Shown: in pieces, positions 1 to 11,837 of the stretch
Position numbering within the stretch: position 1 is the first letter of the stretch
How the letters are laid out: each line of letters opens with the position of its first letter
Assembly (NCBI GenBank): GCA_019155185.1
Contig: CM032808.1
Span: 13,334,607 to 13,398,606, forward strand
Reading direction: 5' to 3'
Source of the DNA: Beaufortia kweichowensis
Lineage: Eukaryota > Chordata > Actinopteri > Cypriniformes > Gastromyzontidae
Length of the DNA: 64,000 nucleotides
Made by a program: the position numbers and the translations under genes
Notes under the pieces: model-generated
Databases searched by the model: none
The model's input: only the letters and a program-made list of their open reading frames with translations
What the model was told of the DNA's origin: nothing

Positions 1-550
1 TGATCAATAAAAATGTGTTAAAAGATTTCTTACATGTACATTGATAGACATTCGGTTGATCCTTTTTTATTGGTTTAATTTTAACCATCACAGATTTACT
101 AGCTGTTGAGCAATCCATCTCTTTAGGTATTGCAACATAGTTTATTGTTAAAATCACATTGTAAGATTGACAGTCGGAATTTTGCTTTAATTTATCTGAT
201 GTGTTTTTTGTATGTGATTGACGGTTGACAGAAAAAATTTCATCATTCCATGACATCGTAATGATCTCAGTGGAAAGTTTTTAACTGATGTGTAATTTTA
301 AAAACAAAAGCATTTTTTTCTCATTTCTGGAATTTAGCCAGCGATAAGACTGATGGAACGATCTGCCACGCAATAAAGATTGCATTTGTATTATTGTGTT
401 TTAAATAAATAAATGCTTTATTTTTATCCAACTAATAATCTAATTAATCTATGAAAGCATAAAGTGAGCTGTGTAGTTTAGCTACTAACCCTTAAAACTC
501 ACCTGGTTTTTTGGATTGCACAGTCACAAGCTGTCATCTGTGTATTACAG

Positions 551-3500
551 AGTTATGGAGCAGATGGAAATCGTTTCATGGAAATTCCAAAGGAAAACCT
601 ATCCGGTGTTTTCTCAGCTAAAGACTTTGTTGGGTGGTACAATGGGAATCCAGCCAATAAAGAGGTTCTGCTTCCTATTCTGTAAAGCAACATGGATCAG
701 TCTCTGTGAATGTCTGACTGGTTTTCTTATAATTCTTGCATCATCTGTGTGCAGCTGTGTCCTGAATTCAGCTGTGAGACGGCCGTGATACTGGGACAGG
801 GTAACGTGGCCCTGGACGTGGCTCGGATACTTCTGTCGCCTTTGGACATGTTGAAGGCCTGTGTTTGGAAATCACTAGCCTGCAGTCCATTATTGTTTTA
901 TAAAACACTTACCACACAAAAAAGCCTCAATGCGACTGTTACATATGTCATTTTACTACACACTGTCATGTGTAGTAAAATCACAAGTCTTTCTTCCACT
1001 GGAAATAGTCCCTGAGTGACTGTCACTGTATGTTTATATGGCTAGAGACACCAAAATTGGTGATGAATTCATCTCAAAATTATGCACGTCATCTGATTAT
1101 GATAAACTTTCAAAATAATGATTTTACTTGATTTATATTTGATTTAGAAATGTTCATTCATGTTTTCTCTTCTGTCTAGTTATAAGTTTCTCTAATGGGG
1201 AATTTTATGCAAATGTAAAGCTTACAATGAAAAAATTCAGTTTTATCAAAGGTTTTTTCATCATACTGATAGTTCAGATGTTAATATTTGGTGGTTTAAA
1301 TACTTATGTGAGGTCTTTCTTTAAAGTATTTGTTTATGCTTAAATCATGATTTTTTTTAATCGTCCAGTAAAGTGCTTTTCCATTTTTTAAAGTGGATTA
1401 CTCGTGTATAGATTGATATTTTTGTGATGTCTGAATTTATAGTTTAAGTTTTGACTGAAAATGTCACATGCATTTCTTTACAGACTACAGATATTACCCA
1501 GCATGCACTGGATGCTTTAGCACGCAGCGGTATACGGCGGGTTCTAATCATCGGCAGAAGAGGTCCTCTTCAGATTGCTTGTACCATCAAGGTATGACTC
1601 CTGTCTGCTCGTGCACAGACCTCCAAATTATAAAACCACAGATTTAAAGTTGCTTTCTCAAAGTTAATTATACAAAACATATGGTTTGGGAAAAATAAAT
1701 GATAATGTAAGCAAATTAGTTTTTGTGGCTTTAACTAAAGAACATTCACAAGACTTTTGGATGACACAGTATTTGTTCATTGGTGGGGACAAAAAGTCTA
1801 GTAAAGCTGTCTGTCTGTCACATTAAATCATTCAATCTTTTGTTTGAAATGATAGTATACTTTCTTTCAGTAGCAAAATCCCTTTCAGGTGATTGAAAAC
1901 AATTTAAATGACTGATAAAGCAGGAGAACCTGTTGGATCTAAAAGCGGATGGGAACAAACATATTTTCGTACGTAATGGAAAACCTCGAGGGATGCTTTA
2001 GGCTTTATGAAATGATTTGTGGTTTGTTTATTGGCTTTGGTTTAATGTGAAAGTGATGTTAGGTTTTTGACTCTCATGGGATCTCTTCAGGAACTCCGAG
2101 AAATGATAAACCTTCCAAACACCACAGCTGATATGCTCCTCTGTGACTTTGAAGGAGTTAAAGAAACTTTAACAGGTAAAAATAGTAAAGAAATAATTCG
2201 ACCTATAATTACAGTTGGATCAAGATTTAGTCATTCGTACAGTGTTTATAATTGAACCCCATTGAAATAAACATCAGCATTCATACAATCGTACTGTGTG
2301 TGTGTTAGATCTCCCCAGGCCGAGGAAAAGATTGACTGAGTTGTTGATGAAAGCGTTGAATGGACGAGATGATAAAGCTGAGAAATCCTGGAGCTTCCGC
2401 TTCTGTCGCAGTCCCGTGGAGATTCTCGCAGGGGCTGATGGGAAAACAGCTGCAGGAATCCGTTTGGCTGTTAATAAACTTGAAGTAAATAATACTCATA
2501 ACATCTACTATCTTAACACAAAGCAGAAAGTGTTTATTTAAGTCAAGCATTCACTTGCAGAGTTTTACAGCTGAATGAAAATATACAAGCAACGATTGGA
2601 GCGATTTAATGGAGAAACATGTATTAGTCAGCTGATGTGTTTTTATATAGAGATGTAGTCAGTCCAGTCTTGAACAACAGTTTCCTTTTCACTGTAAATC
2701 TGATTTCAGTTTGTGTTTGCTCCTCTTGTTTGGCTGGATCTTATTTCTCAGAAGCGCTGTTACAAAGCTAAAATATGAAACGTGACAGTAAACAAAATGT
2801 AACAATACTGTTTTGGTAATGTGACTCGGTTACAATGACTGATTCAAAGCTATACACTTGTCACTCTGTTTGAAGGGGTACATTTTGGTAACTGTGGCCA
2901 TTGCAACAAAGACGTTTATTGTCTTTGGATTGCTTTATGCATTTTATTATCAACCCATGTGAATTTGTTCTCATGACCTTTAAAATGTTTGTGGGACAGC
3001 AAAAGCTTTATGTGACACACTTGAGTAGAAGTATTTTAAGTTTTTTTTAATAATGCCTCTTTATCCAAATTGTGTTATTTGATATGTTTAATGATTTTAA
3101 TGATTACTATTATTCTCAACTATAAAATAATAATAAGAAAATAGTAAGAGCTGCTGGAAATATTGCACTGGGCCATGTTTTAATAATTCAATTTTATACA
3201 TTTCTGACCCAGTCTGTATGGAAGTATGAAGATGATGATACATTTTCATATGGACGGTATTTATTAACTTTAGCAGTCATCTCTTTCTCAGTCTGTTTCA
3301 GGTTGATGTTTTTGTCGTTGTTTAGTGTTATATATTTGTGTTTGTTCTCTCTATATGTTTTTCAGGGGTCTGGAGAAAGCGCACGAGCTGTGTCCACTGG
3401 TCAGCTGGAGGATGTGGACTGCGGCCTGATCATCAGCAGTATCGGCTATAAAAGCATTCCAATCGACCCTGCTGTGCCCTTTGACCCCCGAAGGGCTGTC

Positions 3501-4857
3501 GTGCCCAATGACATGGGAAGAGTGCAGGACACGCCGGGTAGGACACACCCCAAAATTTTCATTGTTTTATTATAGTAAAAGTGTAGTAACCGTGATTTTT
3601 TTTTTTTTTTTTTTTTTTGACTAATTGATTAGTTTTACTACGAGTAAAACCTAAAAATCACGGTTACTATAGTTAAACCGTGGTTCATTATTTTGTGCGA
3701 CTGCAAAGCTGCTCAGTATTTATTATGAATTATTTTATTATATATGAAGGTTAGCATTGCATCTTCTTACTTTTATTGTTAAGACAACATTTCTTTTTTT
3801 CACTTAGTTTCAGTTTTTAAAATAATATTTAGCCCTTGCTTTCAATGAACAGAAATGTTTGAATAGCTTTAGTTTTACACTACAGTATAATAACCTTGGC
3901 CAAGAAACAAGAAATAATTTTTCAAACTCTTAAATGCATGTAAAAACATTAGTATTGTGTTGTTTACAAATGAAAATAATTTTTTTTTATAGTATCCACA
4001 GTAAACATTGCATCTCTCTTGTTATTTTGAACAGTTGTGTTTCACAGAATGATTGTATCAGCTGGATTTCCTCATTTACTTCAGTTTATTGTTAAGACAA
4101 CATTTTTATTTAGTTTGTTTAACAGGATATACCAAACTAATTTAACTTTAGGGTTCAGCCTTGTCGGAAAATACCTCTTAAACGGAGTCTACAGCTTTTA
4201 GTTTCACATAAAGCATCTGCTTTTCAAGTCAGTTGAAACCGTTTTGGTTTTCGATTCTTGGTTGATTACAGTGGATTCATTCATGTGGGAACACAGCTGG
4301 TGTTAACAGTGTTTGTGTGTTTCCAATCAGGCGTGTACTGCAGCGGTTGGGTCAAACGGGGACCCACGGGTGTGATTGCCACCACCATGAATGACAGTTT
4401 TGATACGGCACGTGTTATACTACAGGATATGGAGACAGGCAAGGTGGACCTGTCCATCAAGAAACCGGGTGCACGGGACATATCTGCCCTTCTCCAAACA
4501 CGAGGTCACGCTATTATAAACACACCCTGTCTTATTACTCTTACTTACTACTTCCACCCTAACCTATCTGCATACCTGTCTGCTTTTGCAACATCAAGCT
4601 TTAATGATTCTGTGGGTGTGTGTTTTGTGTCAAAAACCACAATGTGTTTTATAGTAACATGCCGAGCCAGAAATGTCAAACCGGTTGCGTAAGAAAATAT
4701 AATTGTCTTGTTGCATCTCTTAACAGGTGTGAGAACGGTTTTATTTTCCGAATGGGAGAAGATTGATGCAGAGGAGGAGAGGAGAGGAAAACCCCATGGA
4801 AAACCAAGAGAGAAACTTCTGGATGTAGAGGAAATGCTTAAAATTGCTTGGTCCTGA
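551..4857 (+). CDS. fdxr: Ferredoxin (adrenodoxin) reductase, mitochondrial; 5' exons lie outside the window
   Basis: Flavoprotein of the mitochondrial matrix that passes electrons from NADPH to ferredoxins for steroid synthesis and Fe-S cluster assembly. Eight coding exons can be read: 551-664, 755-856, 1484-1591, 2091-2175, 2309-2484, 3366-3537, 4331-4504 and 4727-4857 (stop TGA), about 353 residues, or roughly the C-terminal 70% of the human protein. Seen directly: the NADPH-binding stretch GQGNVALDVARIL, then GRRGPLQ, PRPRKRLTE, SSIGYKS and the C-terminal FAD-contacting block YCSGWVKRGPTGVIATT. Phases agree at every junction. The exon ending at 856 is followed by GC rather than GT, although the protein alignment there has no gap. 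The FAD-binding N terminus and signal peptide would lie upstream. Identification is by remembered human FDXR and is very secure; exon ends are predicted. Confidence 0.95.
1240..1400 (-). repeat. Interspersed repeat copy (family also at 17145, 32265 and 54995)
   Basis: An fdxr intron segment whose reverse complement matches the wbp2 intron repeat at 17300-17450. Shared blocks include GACCTCACATRAGTATTTAA, CCACCAAATATTAA and AATCATGATTTAA. No coding capacity is seen. This looks like a degraded non-autonomous transposon family; the family name is unknown to me. Confidence 0.6.
3583..3669. repeat. Short inverted repeat (MITE-like) in an fdxr intron
   Basis: Left arm GTAGTAACCGTGATTTTT (3583-3600) is nearly the reverse complement of AAAAATCACGGTTACTA (3653-3669). 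A poly-T run of about 20 lies inside the left arm. Related ACTATGGTTA-type inverted arms occur near 20630-20670 and 50530-50630, consistent with a dispersed foldback family. Confidence 0.5.
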
Positions 4858-5306
4858 AGTCATCCACCCCTAACACTGGTTAAATCTCTGCCCAGAATTA
4901 TTGGCTGATGGGACATTTTCAGTTACAGACACGTTGCTATGTGTCCAAGACTAACAAGATCATCAGTCAGATGGTGGGGGAAAGACATTAAAACCCAAAT
5001 CACAAATGTTTTTCCTCTGTGCAAAACAGAAGATGTGAGAATCACAAAAATCACAAGTGTGGATAATCTTTAAATAATATGAAGAAGAAAATTATAATTG
5101 TTACAACTTAAAATTTTACAGGTCATATGGAGTGATTGAATGGTGCTTAAGGGCTTGTGATCCCTGTGCTTTTATTTTATAGAAAAGTTCAGCGAGATCA
5201 TTGTGTATTACATCACCTGGTGTTCAACAGAATTGACTTTTTGGGTCATTTTTTCTTAAGAAAATGTTTTACCTACTGTGCTAAATATCACAGGTGATGC
5301 TTTTTA

Positions 5307-5312
5307 AATAAA
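5307..5312 (+). terminator. Candidate fdxr poly(A) signal AATAAA
   Basis: AATAAA lies about 450 bases after the fdxr stop codon. A second AATAAA near 5474 is an alternative. Assignment rests on position and motif only. Confidence 0.4.
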
Positions 5313-5958
5313 TAAGCATGAAACATAAATATATCTATCATTTATGTCTGTATTATTTTTAAAGTTTCAGATCACTACTGTTTCCCGTAAGCGCTACTGA
5401 ATTAATTTTTACAGGTTAAGCCAGTTAAAGATATTGAAAATATGAATGTCACGTCCTGGTTTAGCTTTTTTGAAAATAAACAAACATGAATAATTTCTTG
5501 AATGAAGACATTGAATCTTAATAAAAATCTACTTTATTTTTAGGATGATGCTCTTTTATTAGTGTAGAAAATGTACTTTACGTGTGTTTTTCTTATCTTG
5601 TTGGCAGATGTAATCAGATCATTTTGATCAAGTTGAGGAATTGTGTAAATATTTGTAGAGAAAACAAGACAAACTACTATGCAAGAATGGGGTTAAAGTA
5701 GGACTCTCAAGAGAATTGTTTTCTTCAAACATCTCTCTGACCGGGTGAAACCGTTTACATGCTCAGATTTAGAATCCTATTTAAAATGAAAGTGTCTCCT
5801 ATTTTTAGGCATGTCATAATCTCTACCATGTCTTTATTTTCCTCCATGTGGTTTATTGGGTTTTCTTTACCCAAAGAGGTTTTCTTTTTCTTATCTTTTG
5901 TTTTAATTTTGGATCTGTCTGCAGATGTCTAATCTCTAACTAGACATTTCCGTTTAAG

Positions 5959-6122
5959 GACTCTAGAACGCAGGAATTTGTGGTGGAAAAGAGGCTGATG
6001 AACTGAGAAGTCTCTTGGCCTCACAACAGTAAAATCCCGGGAACGTCAGGTGATGTCAGGCCAAAGAGACTTTTTCAGTTCATCAGCCTCTTTTCCACCA
6101 CAAATTCCTGCGTTCTAGAGTC
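5959..6122. repeat. Long near-perfect hairpin (foldback element or hairpin RNA source)
   Basis: Arm 5959-6020 is the near-perfect reverse complement of 6059-6122, separated by 38 bases. The outer ends are GACTCTAGAACGCAGG and its complement, and the inner ends meet at GGCC. Only one or two small mismatches or bulges are seen in over 60 bp. It lies downstream of fdxr with no ORF. It could be a recent MITE or foldback insertion, or a source of a long double-stranded RNA. Confidence 0.85.
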
Positions 6123-6137
6123 AATGACATAATACTG

Positions 6138-6325
6138 CACTCTAAAAAGGATGTGTTATTTTTTAACACATTTTTTGTGTTATGGTTTAACACATAATGT
6201 CATTTTGTGACATGTTGAGTTGAAATTAACACAAGTTGAAACAACACAAAATGTGTTGTTTTAAATTCAAAGATGTGTCTAGTTAGGGACAACACATCTG
6301 TGTGTTGTTAAGTTGTTAGACATAT
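6138..6325. repeat. Interspersed palindromic repeat rich in TGTGTT/AACACA
   Basis: Repeated facing copies of TGTGTTATTTTTTAACACA-like motifs and related AACACATCTGTGTGTTG. This pattern is common in teleost intergenic DNA and has the look of a small non-autonomous element. No coding potential. Confidence 0.55.
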
Positions 6326-6430
6326 CTTGTCCACATCTGAGAGTGTGTATTTTGTACATTTTAAGTTTTGGCACCACTCACATTTACATTAGCAAACATA
6401 ATAGAAATAAATATATTTAAAATAAAAACA

Positions 6431-6929
6431 TGTAGAGTACCAGTCAAAAGTGTGGGAACATTTAAACACTGTTGTTAGATATTTTCCACATTTGAGAATA
6501 ATAGTAAACTCATTAAAACCATGAAATTGTAACTGTGGAAATTATGTTGTGACTAAATACAACTCCAAAATGAATGAACACTATGTTTATATTTGATCAT
6601 CTTCAAAAGTAGTCAAACTTTGTCTAGAATTTGTAAAATCATACTCTTGACATTTTATTATCCAGTTTCTTGAGATCTCAATCTGAGGAGCTTTTTAAAC
6701 AGAACTGAAGGAATTTCTCTCTTTGCTTTGACTGCTTTTTATTCAATATTTGCTCAAAGATCCAAAAATATATATTTTTTAAATAGAATCTTTGTTAATA
6801 AAATGTTGGCACAATTAAATATTTGTCTACAAAAGCAATTTCAAACATTGAAATATACAATTTAAGATTTTTAAGATCATGAGAAACATTTTTGTCAATT
6901 GTGTCTAAATATTTGACTGGTAATGTACA
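6431..6929 (+). mobile_element. Non-autonomous Tc1/mariner-like element, copy 1
   Basis: The left end AGTACCAGTCAAAAGTGTGG and the right end TTTGACTGGTAATGTAC are imperfect terminal inverted repeats of the type seen in fish Tc1-like elements. The interior is non-coding and matches the element at 18985-19483 in the opposite orientation (shared CTTTGTCTAGAATT, ATCATACTCTTGACATTTTA and TATCCAG blocks). No transposase ORF remains. Confidence 0.7.
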
Positions 6930-7456
6930 TGTTTTGTAGTTATCAAAAGGTTAACTTTAGGGCTGAAGATATATAAGAATGATTGAAATGATGTGCAATG
7001 GTTTTTGTTTACTTAAAGTTTTCAGGGATTCATTTAACTATACAAAGTTGAGCAAAGTGTTGGTGATATTTAAATTGGTTTTGTGTTTATACAGTCAAAG
7101 TCAATGGAGGTTAAAGTTGTTTGCTTACCAATGTTCTTTAAAATATCCGTGTTCTGCAGTAGAAAGTCAAGTCAAGTTTATAAGGATTAATAAGTGATGA
7201 AATCACTCTCTCTTTATCATTTCAGTATGTTTTTCTGCACCAGATTAGCAATGAACAGTTGCTGCATGTTCAGTGGGGTTTAAATCGGGAGACTTAAGAA
7301 CATGTTAGGCAATTCCCACAAAGTTAAGATGGAAGAACACTAAATTCAAAACATGAACCATTTACAGAATCAATTGCACAGGGCAGTTTTTGGTACTTTG
7401 CTAAAGAATTTGTTTTAGTGTGACACTGACATATGAACATGTTTTCTAGCATACAG

Positions 7457-7462
7457 TTTATT
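7457..7462 (-). terminator. mrpl38 poly(A) signal AATAAA
   Basis: TTTATT on the plus strand is AATAAA on the minus strand, 48 bases downstream of the mrpl38 stop codon. Position and motif fit a short 3' UTR. Confidence 0.6.
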
Positions 7463-7509
7463 AGAAAATAACAAACAAACACATGACAACATACATGATT
7501 ATTGTGCAT

Positions 7510-10500
7510 TTAATAAATGCCGTAAGTGTGTTCTGCTCCGTCTCGGTAGCGGTCCAGATATCTGAGAGGTTGCCCGTGTGGATATTTCTTCTGGGGTGGG
7601 TGATAGACCGGAGGTCTTTCGTATTCAAACACAGGCTCTCTCATATCTGTGAATGAAACATTGTGAATCAACTAGTCAGTTCTTCCTGCCAAAAAAAACT
7701 CAAACACTGAGACTTTGACAAAACTGGCTGTTGAACAAAGAATATATTGTGCATGTTACTCACTGAACAAGTCGTGGAATATTCTTGTCACCGACTCGTC
7801 CCACTGACTCTGAAAGAACGCCAGACCAGCTGGAGTGATTTTATCCTGATATTTCCTATAGAAATCAATTATTCGGAAAGTCCGCTGCTTCAGACAATAG
7901 CTGGAAACAAGAAAAAACAAATGTTTACCCTTTCAAACATGCTTTAAAATGACACACCAGCAATACTTCTGCTTTATTCTACTAATATTTTGTCATCAGT
8001 TATAATATTGATGGTTTTTGTGTGAATTTTTTTTTAAATAATGTCACTTTTATTACTGTAATGTGAAAGATGTTAACATTATTATACAGAGAGATTAACT
8101 CAATCTAGCTCACCATGGGGAGGGTAGAAGCTCACTGCTGAAATCCACCCGTGCATCTTGTTTAAACAGGATGTAGATATATCTGTGAAAGCCTGTTCCT
8201 CTGGCTGGAAAGGGGCTGATGTAATGACAGATCTCTTCACCTGACGTCACAGCATTTCCAGGGATATTCCCACTATAAACGGTTTATAAATGTAGAAACT
8301 TTACTCTATGTTTTATACATTTTTAACACAACAGAAATGCTTAGCATAACAAACATCAGCAGTAATACAAATATTAATGAATGTTTTGTAGTTTTCAAAA
8401 GGTTAACATTAGGGCTGAAAGAATATATGTTGGAATTATTGAAATAATATAAATATGCATATTTCAAACATTCACAGTATTTTTGATTATAAATAGTCAA
8501 AAAGTTCAAAATTTAATTTTTAGCTTCATAACGCTCATATCAGTGAGAATTTAACACAATAACAGGCTAAAAATATTACAAAGTTTTTAATAATTTTTTT
8601 TAATAGAAATTTTTCAAACTTAAAGCATTATCCTATCGCATTTTGCACCAGTTTTCTTCAGTGCTAGTTAAAATTAGTGATGAAGGTTTAGCATGTCAAA
8701 AAACATTTTGTTGGTGTTGGTGTAGTTGTAGAGTAGTGCAGATGAGATGATACTCACACCAGCCAATGAAGATATTCCTGATTACCATCCACAAGATGTT
8801 CATCTGTATAGATCAAACACGCATCTTATTTTTGTTACCATGTCGCCCTCTTGTGATGCACTTCATAGTGCATTTTATTTCTTTTATTGACATTGACACG
8901 TTAGACAGTAGATACGCAATTATCTAAACAAGACAGCTACCAACAAATTGTTTGGAAGCCCTGAAGCGCAATTTTTTTTTTTGACCTTATATTCCTTCCT
9001 GAGATAATAAAGATTTTCTTCTTATTTTCCTCTTCAATTTTTTTTCCTCTTTAATTTTTTTTCCTTTTTCAAATAATTTTTTTTCGTCTTTAAAAATACA
9101 TTTTTCATCTTCCAAAAAAAATTATCTTGTGTGGAAAGAGATTTTTGAAGAGAGTAAAAAAAATAAGGAAAAAAATGTTTGCAGAAAATGTTTGAAAATG
9201 AAAATAACAAATTTTAAGATGTAAGATAAGATAAAAAAAATATTTTTTACAGAGAAAAAACTTTCCTCTCCAAAAATTATTTTTTCTCTTTAAAAATTTT
9301 TTCTCTTCAAAAAATTTTTTTCATCTTCAAAATTTTTTTTTCCTTTTCAAATTGTTTCCTATCTTAAATTTTTTTATCTTCAATTTCTTTTTTCTTCAAA
9401 ATATTTTTTCCCCTCTTCATTTTTTTCCCCTTGTAGCCTGTTAGCTAGCAAGTCAAAATTCTCTTGTGTGGACTCTTGAAGAGAAAAAAAATATTTTTGA
9501 AACAATTCATAAAAAGGTGAAGAAAAGAAAATGTTTTGAAGATGGAAAAAAAATGTTTTGAAGATGGAAAAAACATGTTTTGAAGATGAAAAAAAAATTG
9601 TAAGATAAAAAAAAATTTTGGAAGATGAAAAAACATAGTTGGGATGTTTTAAAAATGGAAAAAAATTATTTTGAAGATGAAACTTTTTTGGAAGATAAAA
9701 AAAGATTTTTTTTGGAAGATAAAAAAGATTTTTTTTGGAAGATAAAAAAGATTTTTTTTTGGAAAATAAAAAAGATTTTTTTGGAAAATAAAAAAGATTT
9801 TTTTTTGGAAAATAAAAAAGATTTTTTTTTGGAAAATAAAAAAGATTTTTTTTTGGAAAATAAAAAAGATTTTTTTTTGGAGATAAAAAGATTTTTTTTG
9901 AAGAGGAAAAAATGTTTTGAAGCTAAAAAAAAATGTAAAGAAGAAAAAGAGAAGACCGAAAAAATAATAAAAAATAATGAATTTGGTACAAAAAGTACCA
10001 AAAAAGTATTTTTTTTGTACCTGGGCTGGTTAGTAACAGCGTCCACAGAGAATTCTCCTCTGCTTCAAAACTAATCTGAGGTGCCTGTGCTGCCTGAAAC
10101 CATGAAACATAGACATAATATAGATTTGAAATGTTATCTTTTCAAGACGGTCAATCAAGACACAACATTGAAACAAGACAAGCTTGTAATTTAGTTTGAT
10201 CATTTGTAATACATCTCATATAGTCATATTTCTACCAAATATTTTCCTAAGTAAATTATTTTCAAAGTCAAGTTGACTTGCACTTACTTGATTTGGTGTT
10301 AAGCAATTCCCATAATGCACAGCTGCACTGCTGTCATCTCCATACGCCACACGCAGCATCACTCGAGGCACAAAATACGCCATGGGAAACAGATCCTTAT
10401 AGATGCCGTAGTGTTCAGCGAGCCTCTGGATGTGAAAAGGTCCATTTGACTTCTCCCATTCTGCTTTTACTCGGTCCAGAGAAATGCGAACTGGAAGCCA

Positions 10501-11709
10501 TGAAAAAGAAACGTTGACATTAAGCTTGTGTATATGGTGCTTTGGTTTCTGACAGCTTGAAACTGTTGTTTTACACTATAAATATGCCACTGTTTTTTAT
10601 CATCTCAGAACATAAAGATCATTATGGCGGATGTGCAAGTCCCTTACAGTTACGCAGTCGATCGGCTCTCTCCAGCTCAGTATTCTTTCTGTTCTCCATC
10701 ATCACTTTCTTCCTCTCCCTTACCTCTGTCTTTCTAGAGGTACGCTGGTACGGGAGACCGATGTTGACCGGCTTAACAGCTGCAATAAAGACAGTGTGAC
10801 ACGGAGGATCTCATATGTATGGATACTGTGGGTATGTTAGGCTTTATGCTCCACGTCATGAGTTTACCTTCCTTCTTCTCTTCCTCTCTGTATTTCCTGT
10901 AGGTCTTCCACCACACCTCCATCCTGTCGGTCTCCTCCGCCGCTTTCACATAGCGAGTGTAACTGCGATATTTCTCAAGGGAGTCGAGCGGTTTACTGTC
11001 AATGTCCTCATTAGGCATCGGACCCAGAGAAGGAGACCAGCGACCCAGAACAGCTGCAGATCAATCACACATATTATTATTACTAAAAATAATGGATGGA
11101 TGCATACATATAGACAGACACAAAGAAAGACCAGCAGATAGAGAGAGGGAGATGGACAGACAGACAGGAAGATAAACGGATAGGCAGACAGATATATAAA
11201 TACAGCGATGGATGGATGTTTGGATAGATGGCTGGATAAAGAACAAACAGACAGACAGAAAGACACACGGATTTATACAGAGATAAATGGACAGTGAGAG
11301 ACGGAGTTAGATTGTTGGAAAGAAAGATGGATGGATACAGTTTGGTGGACATACAGACACAGATGAATTGTTGGAAAGAGATAAACAAATTTACAGATAG
11401 ACAGACAAACAGACAGATATTGACAGATATAGACAGACAGATAAAACGCTAATTCAAGTAACAAACATATATTGAGAAACGTGAAGTGAAATGCAGAGGT
11501 CATTCGTTCACACCTGTTATATACACACACACACGATAGTCTCTGCTAATCAGTGATTCACCATTTACACAGTTAAACAGTTCGAGATGTGTGATCATAA
11601 ACTCTTCACCTGTGGACCGAACCCCTCTAACATGATTCCTGAAGCCCACATCCACTGCAGCTCGCAGTAGAACACACGCACCGCTGCGCAGCGCCATGAT
11701 GGAACGCAC
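7510..11709 (-). CDS. mrpl38: 39S ribosomal protein L38, mitochondrial
   Basis: Component of the mitochondrial large ribosomal subunit with a phosphatidylethanolamine-binding-protein-like fold. Nine exons in transcript order: 11709-11610, 11053-10868, 10779-10648, 10490-10288, 10093-10021, 8803-8758, 8272-8114, 7900-7764, 7646-7510 (stop TAA). All phases fit, giving 390 residues from the first ATG; a second in-frame ATG four codons later (11697) is an equally good start. Human is about 380. Seen: a basic, Arg-rich presequence; LGPMPNEDID; the DIDS..LEKYRSY block; AEEN-SLWTLLLTSP; HWLVGNIPGN; FPARGTGFHRY; DFYRKYQDKITPAGLAFFQ; and the C-terminal MREPVFEYERPPVYHP, ending in TYGIY as in human. 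The large intron between 8803 and 10021 is filled with AT-rich repeat. It is head-to-head with trim65, as neighbouring genes are in mammals. Confidence 0.96.
8380..8450. repeat. Dispersed repeat copy matching 6928-6995
   Basis: The block TTTTGTAGTTNTCAAAAGG followed by TTAACNTTAGGGCTGAA occurs both here, in an mrpl38 intron, and directly after the Tc1-like element at 6928. It is probably part of a small interspersed element; the function is unknown. Confidence 0.5.
9000..9990. repeat. AT-rich repeat region: two T-rich/A-rich mirrored units plus a 24-25 bp tandem array
   Basis: It lies within an mrpl38 intron. T-rich runs with CTTCAAA spacers (9010-9120 and 9255-9430) are each followed by a TCTTGTGTGG...TTGAAGAGA centre (about 9124 and 9461) and then A-rich runs with GAAGATG spacers, so each unit is a large imperfect inverted repeat. 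From 9685 to 9900 a regular unit GGAAAATAAAAAAGA plus a T-run repeats about nine times. Long ORFs on both strands here are artefacts of the repeat. Confidence 0.8.
11085..11445. repeat. Diffuse GACA/GATA/GATG tetranucleotide repeat
   Basis: Interspersed ACAGACAG, GATGGATG and ATAGACAG tetramers over about 360 bases in mrpl38 intron 1. Antisense ORFs full of SVCLSVYL-type repeats come from this tract and are not genes. Confidence 0.8.
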
Positions 11710-11800
11710 ACGGCCGTGACGTCAACACGCAAAACGCGTGACGACAAGCGCTGGGCGCTGGAGTCACGTGATGCGCGAGGGGTTTCGCCCGTGAGAAAAT
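11710..11800. promoter_or_regulatory. mrpl38/trim65 divergent promoter region with CRE and E-box
   Basis: CpG-rich DNA directly upstream of the mrpl38 start codon. A perfect palindromic CRE, TGACGTCA, is at 11717-11724, and TCACGTGA (E-box CACGTG, USF/TFE3-type) is at 11764-11771. There is no obvious TATA box, which fits a housekeeping gene. The start of trim65 transcription is not visible, but the gap to its first coding exon is only 800 bases and that exon has an acceptor at about 12497. A shared promoter is inference. Confidence 0.5.
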
Positions 11801-11837
11801 CCAGCGCGCTGGGAGTCAACTTCACATTTACACCCAT

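Larger units (their letters stand above)
4858..7456. other. fdxr 3' UTR and convergent fdxr/mrpl38 intergenic region
   Basis: No gene is seen. The first 450-600 bases are the likely fdxr 3' UTR. The rest is filled by repeats: a long hairpin (5959-6122), an AACACA-rich palindromic repeat (6138-6325), a Tc1-like element (6431-6929) and a short repeat at 6928-6995. The ORF at 6979-7197 has no homology I recognise and no splice context. Confidence 0.7.

Noticed and set aside
4258..4692. 144-codon ORF starting MVDYSGFIHVG
   Set aside because: The middle is the real fdxr exon 4331-4504; both ends are intron read-through without homology.
9625..10074. 149-codon ORF with KKDFFLEN repeats, and its antisense partner
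   Set aside because: Product of the AT-rich tandem array in an mrpl38 intron; it runs over the real mrpl38 exon at 10021-10093 on the wrong strand.
10946..11388. Antisense ORFs rich in SVCLSVYLPVCLS
   Set aside because: Translation of the GACA/GATA tetranucleotide repeat.
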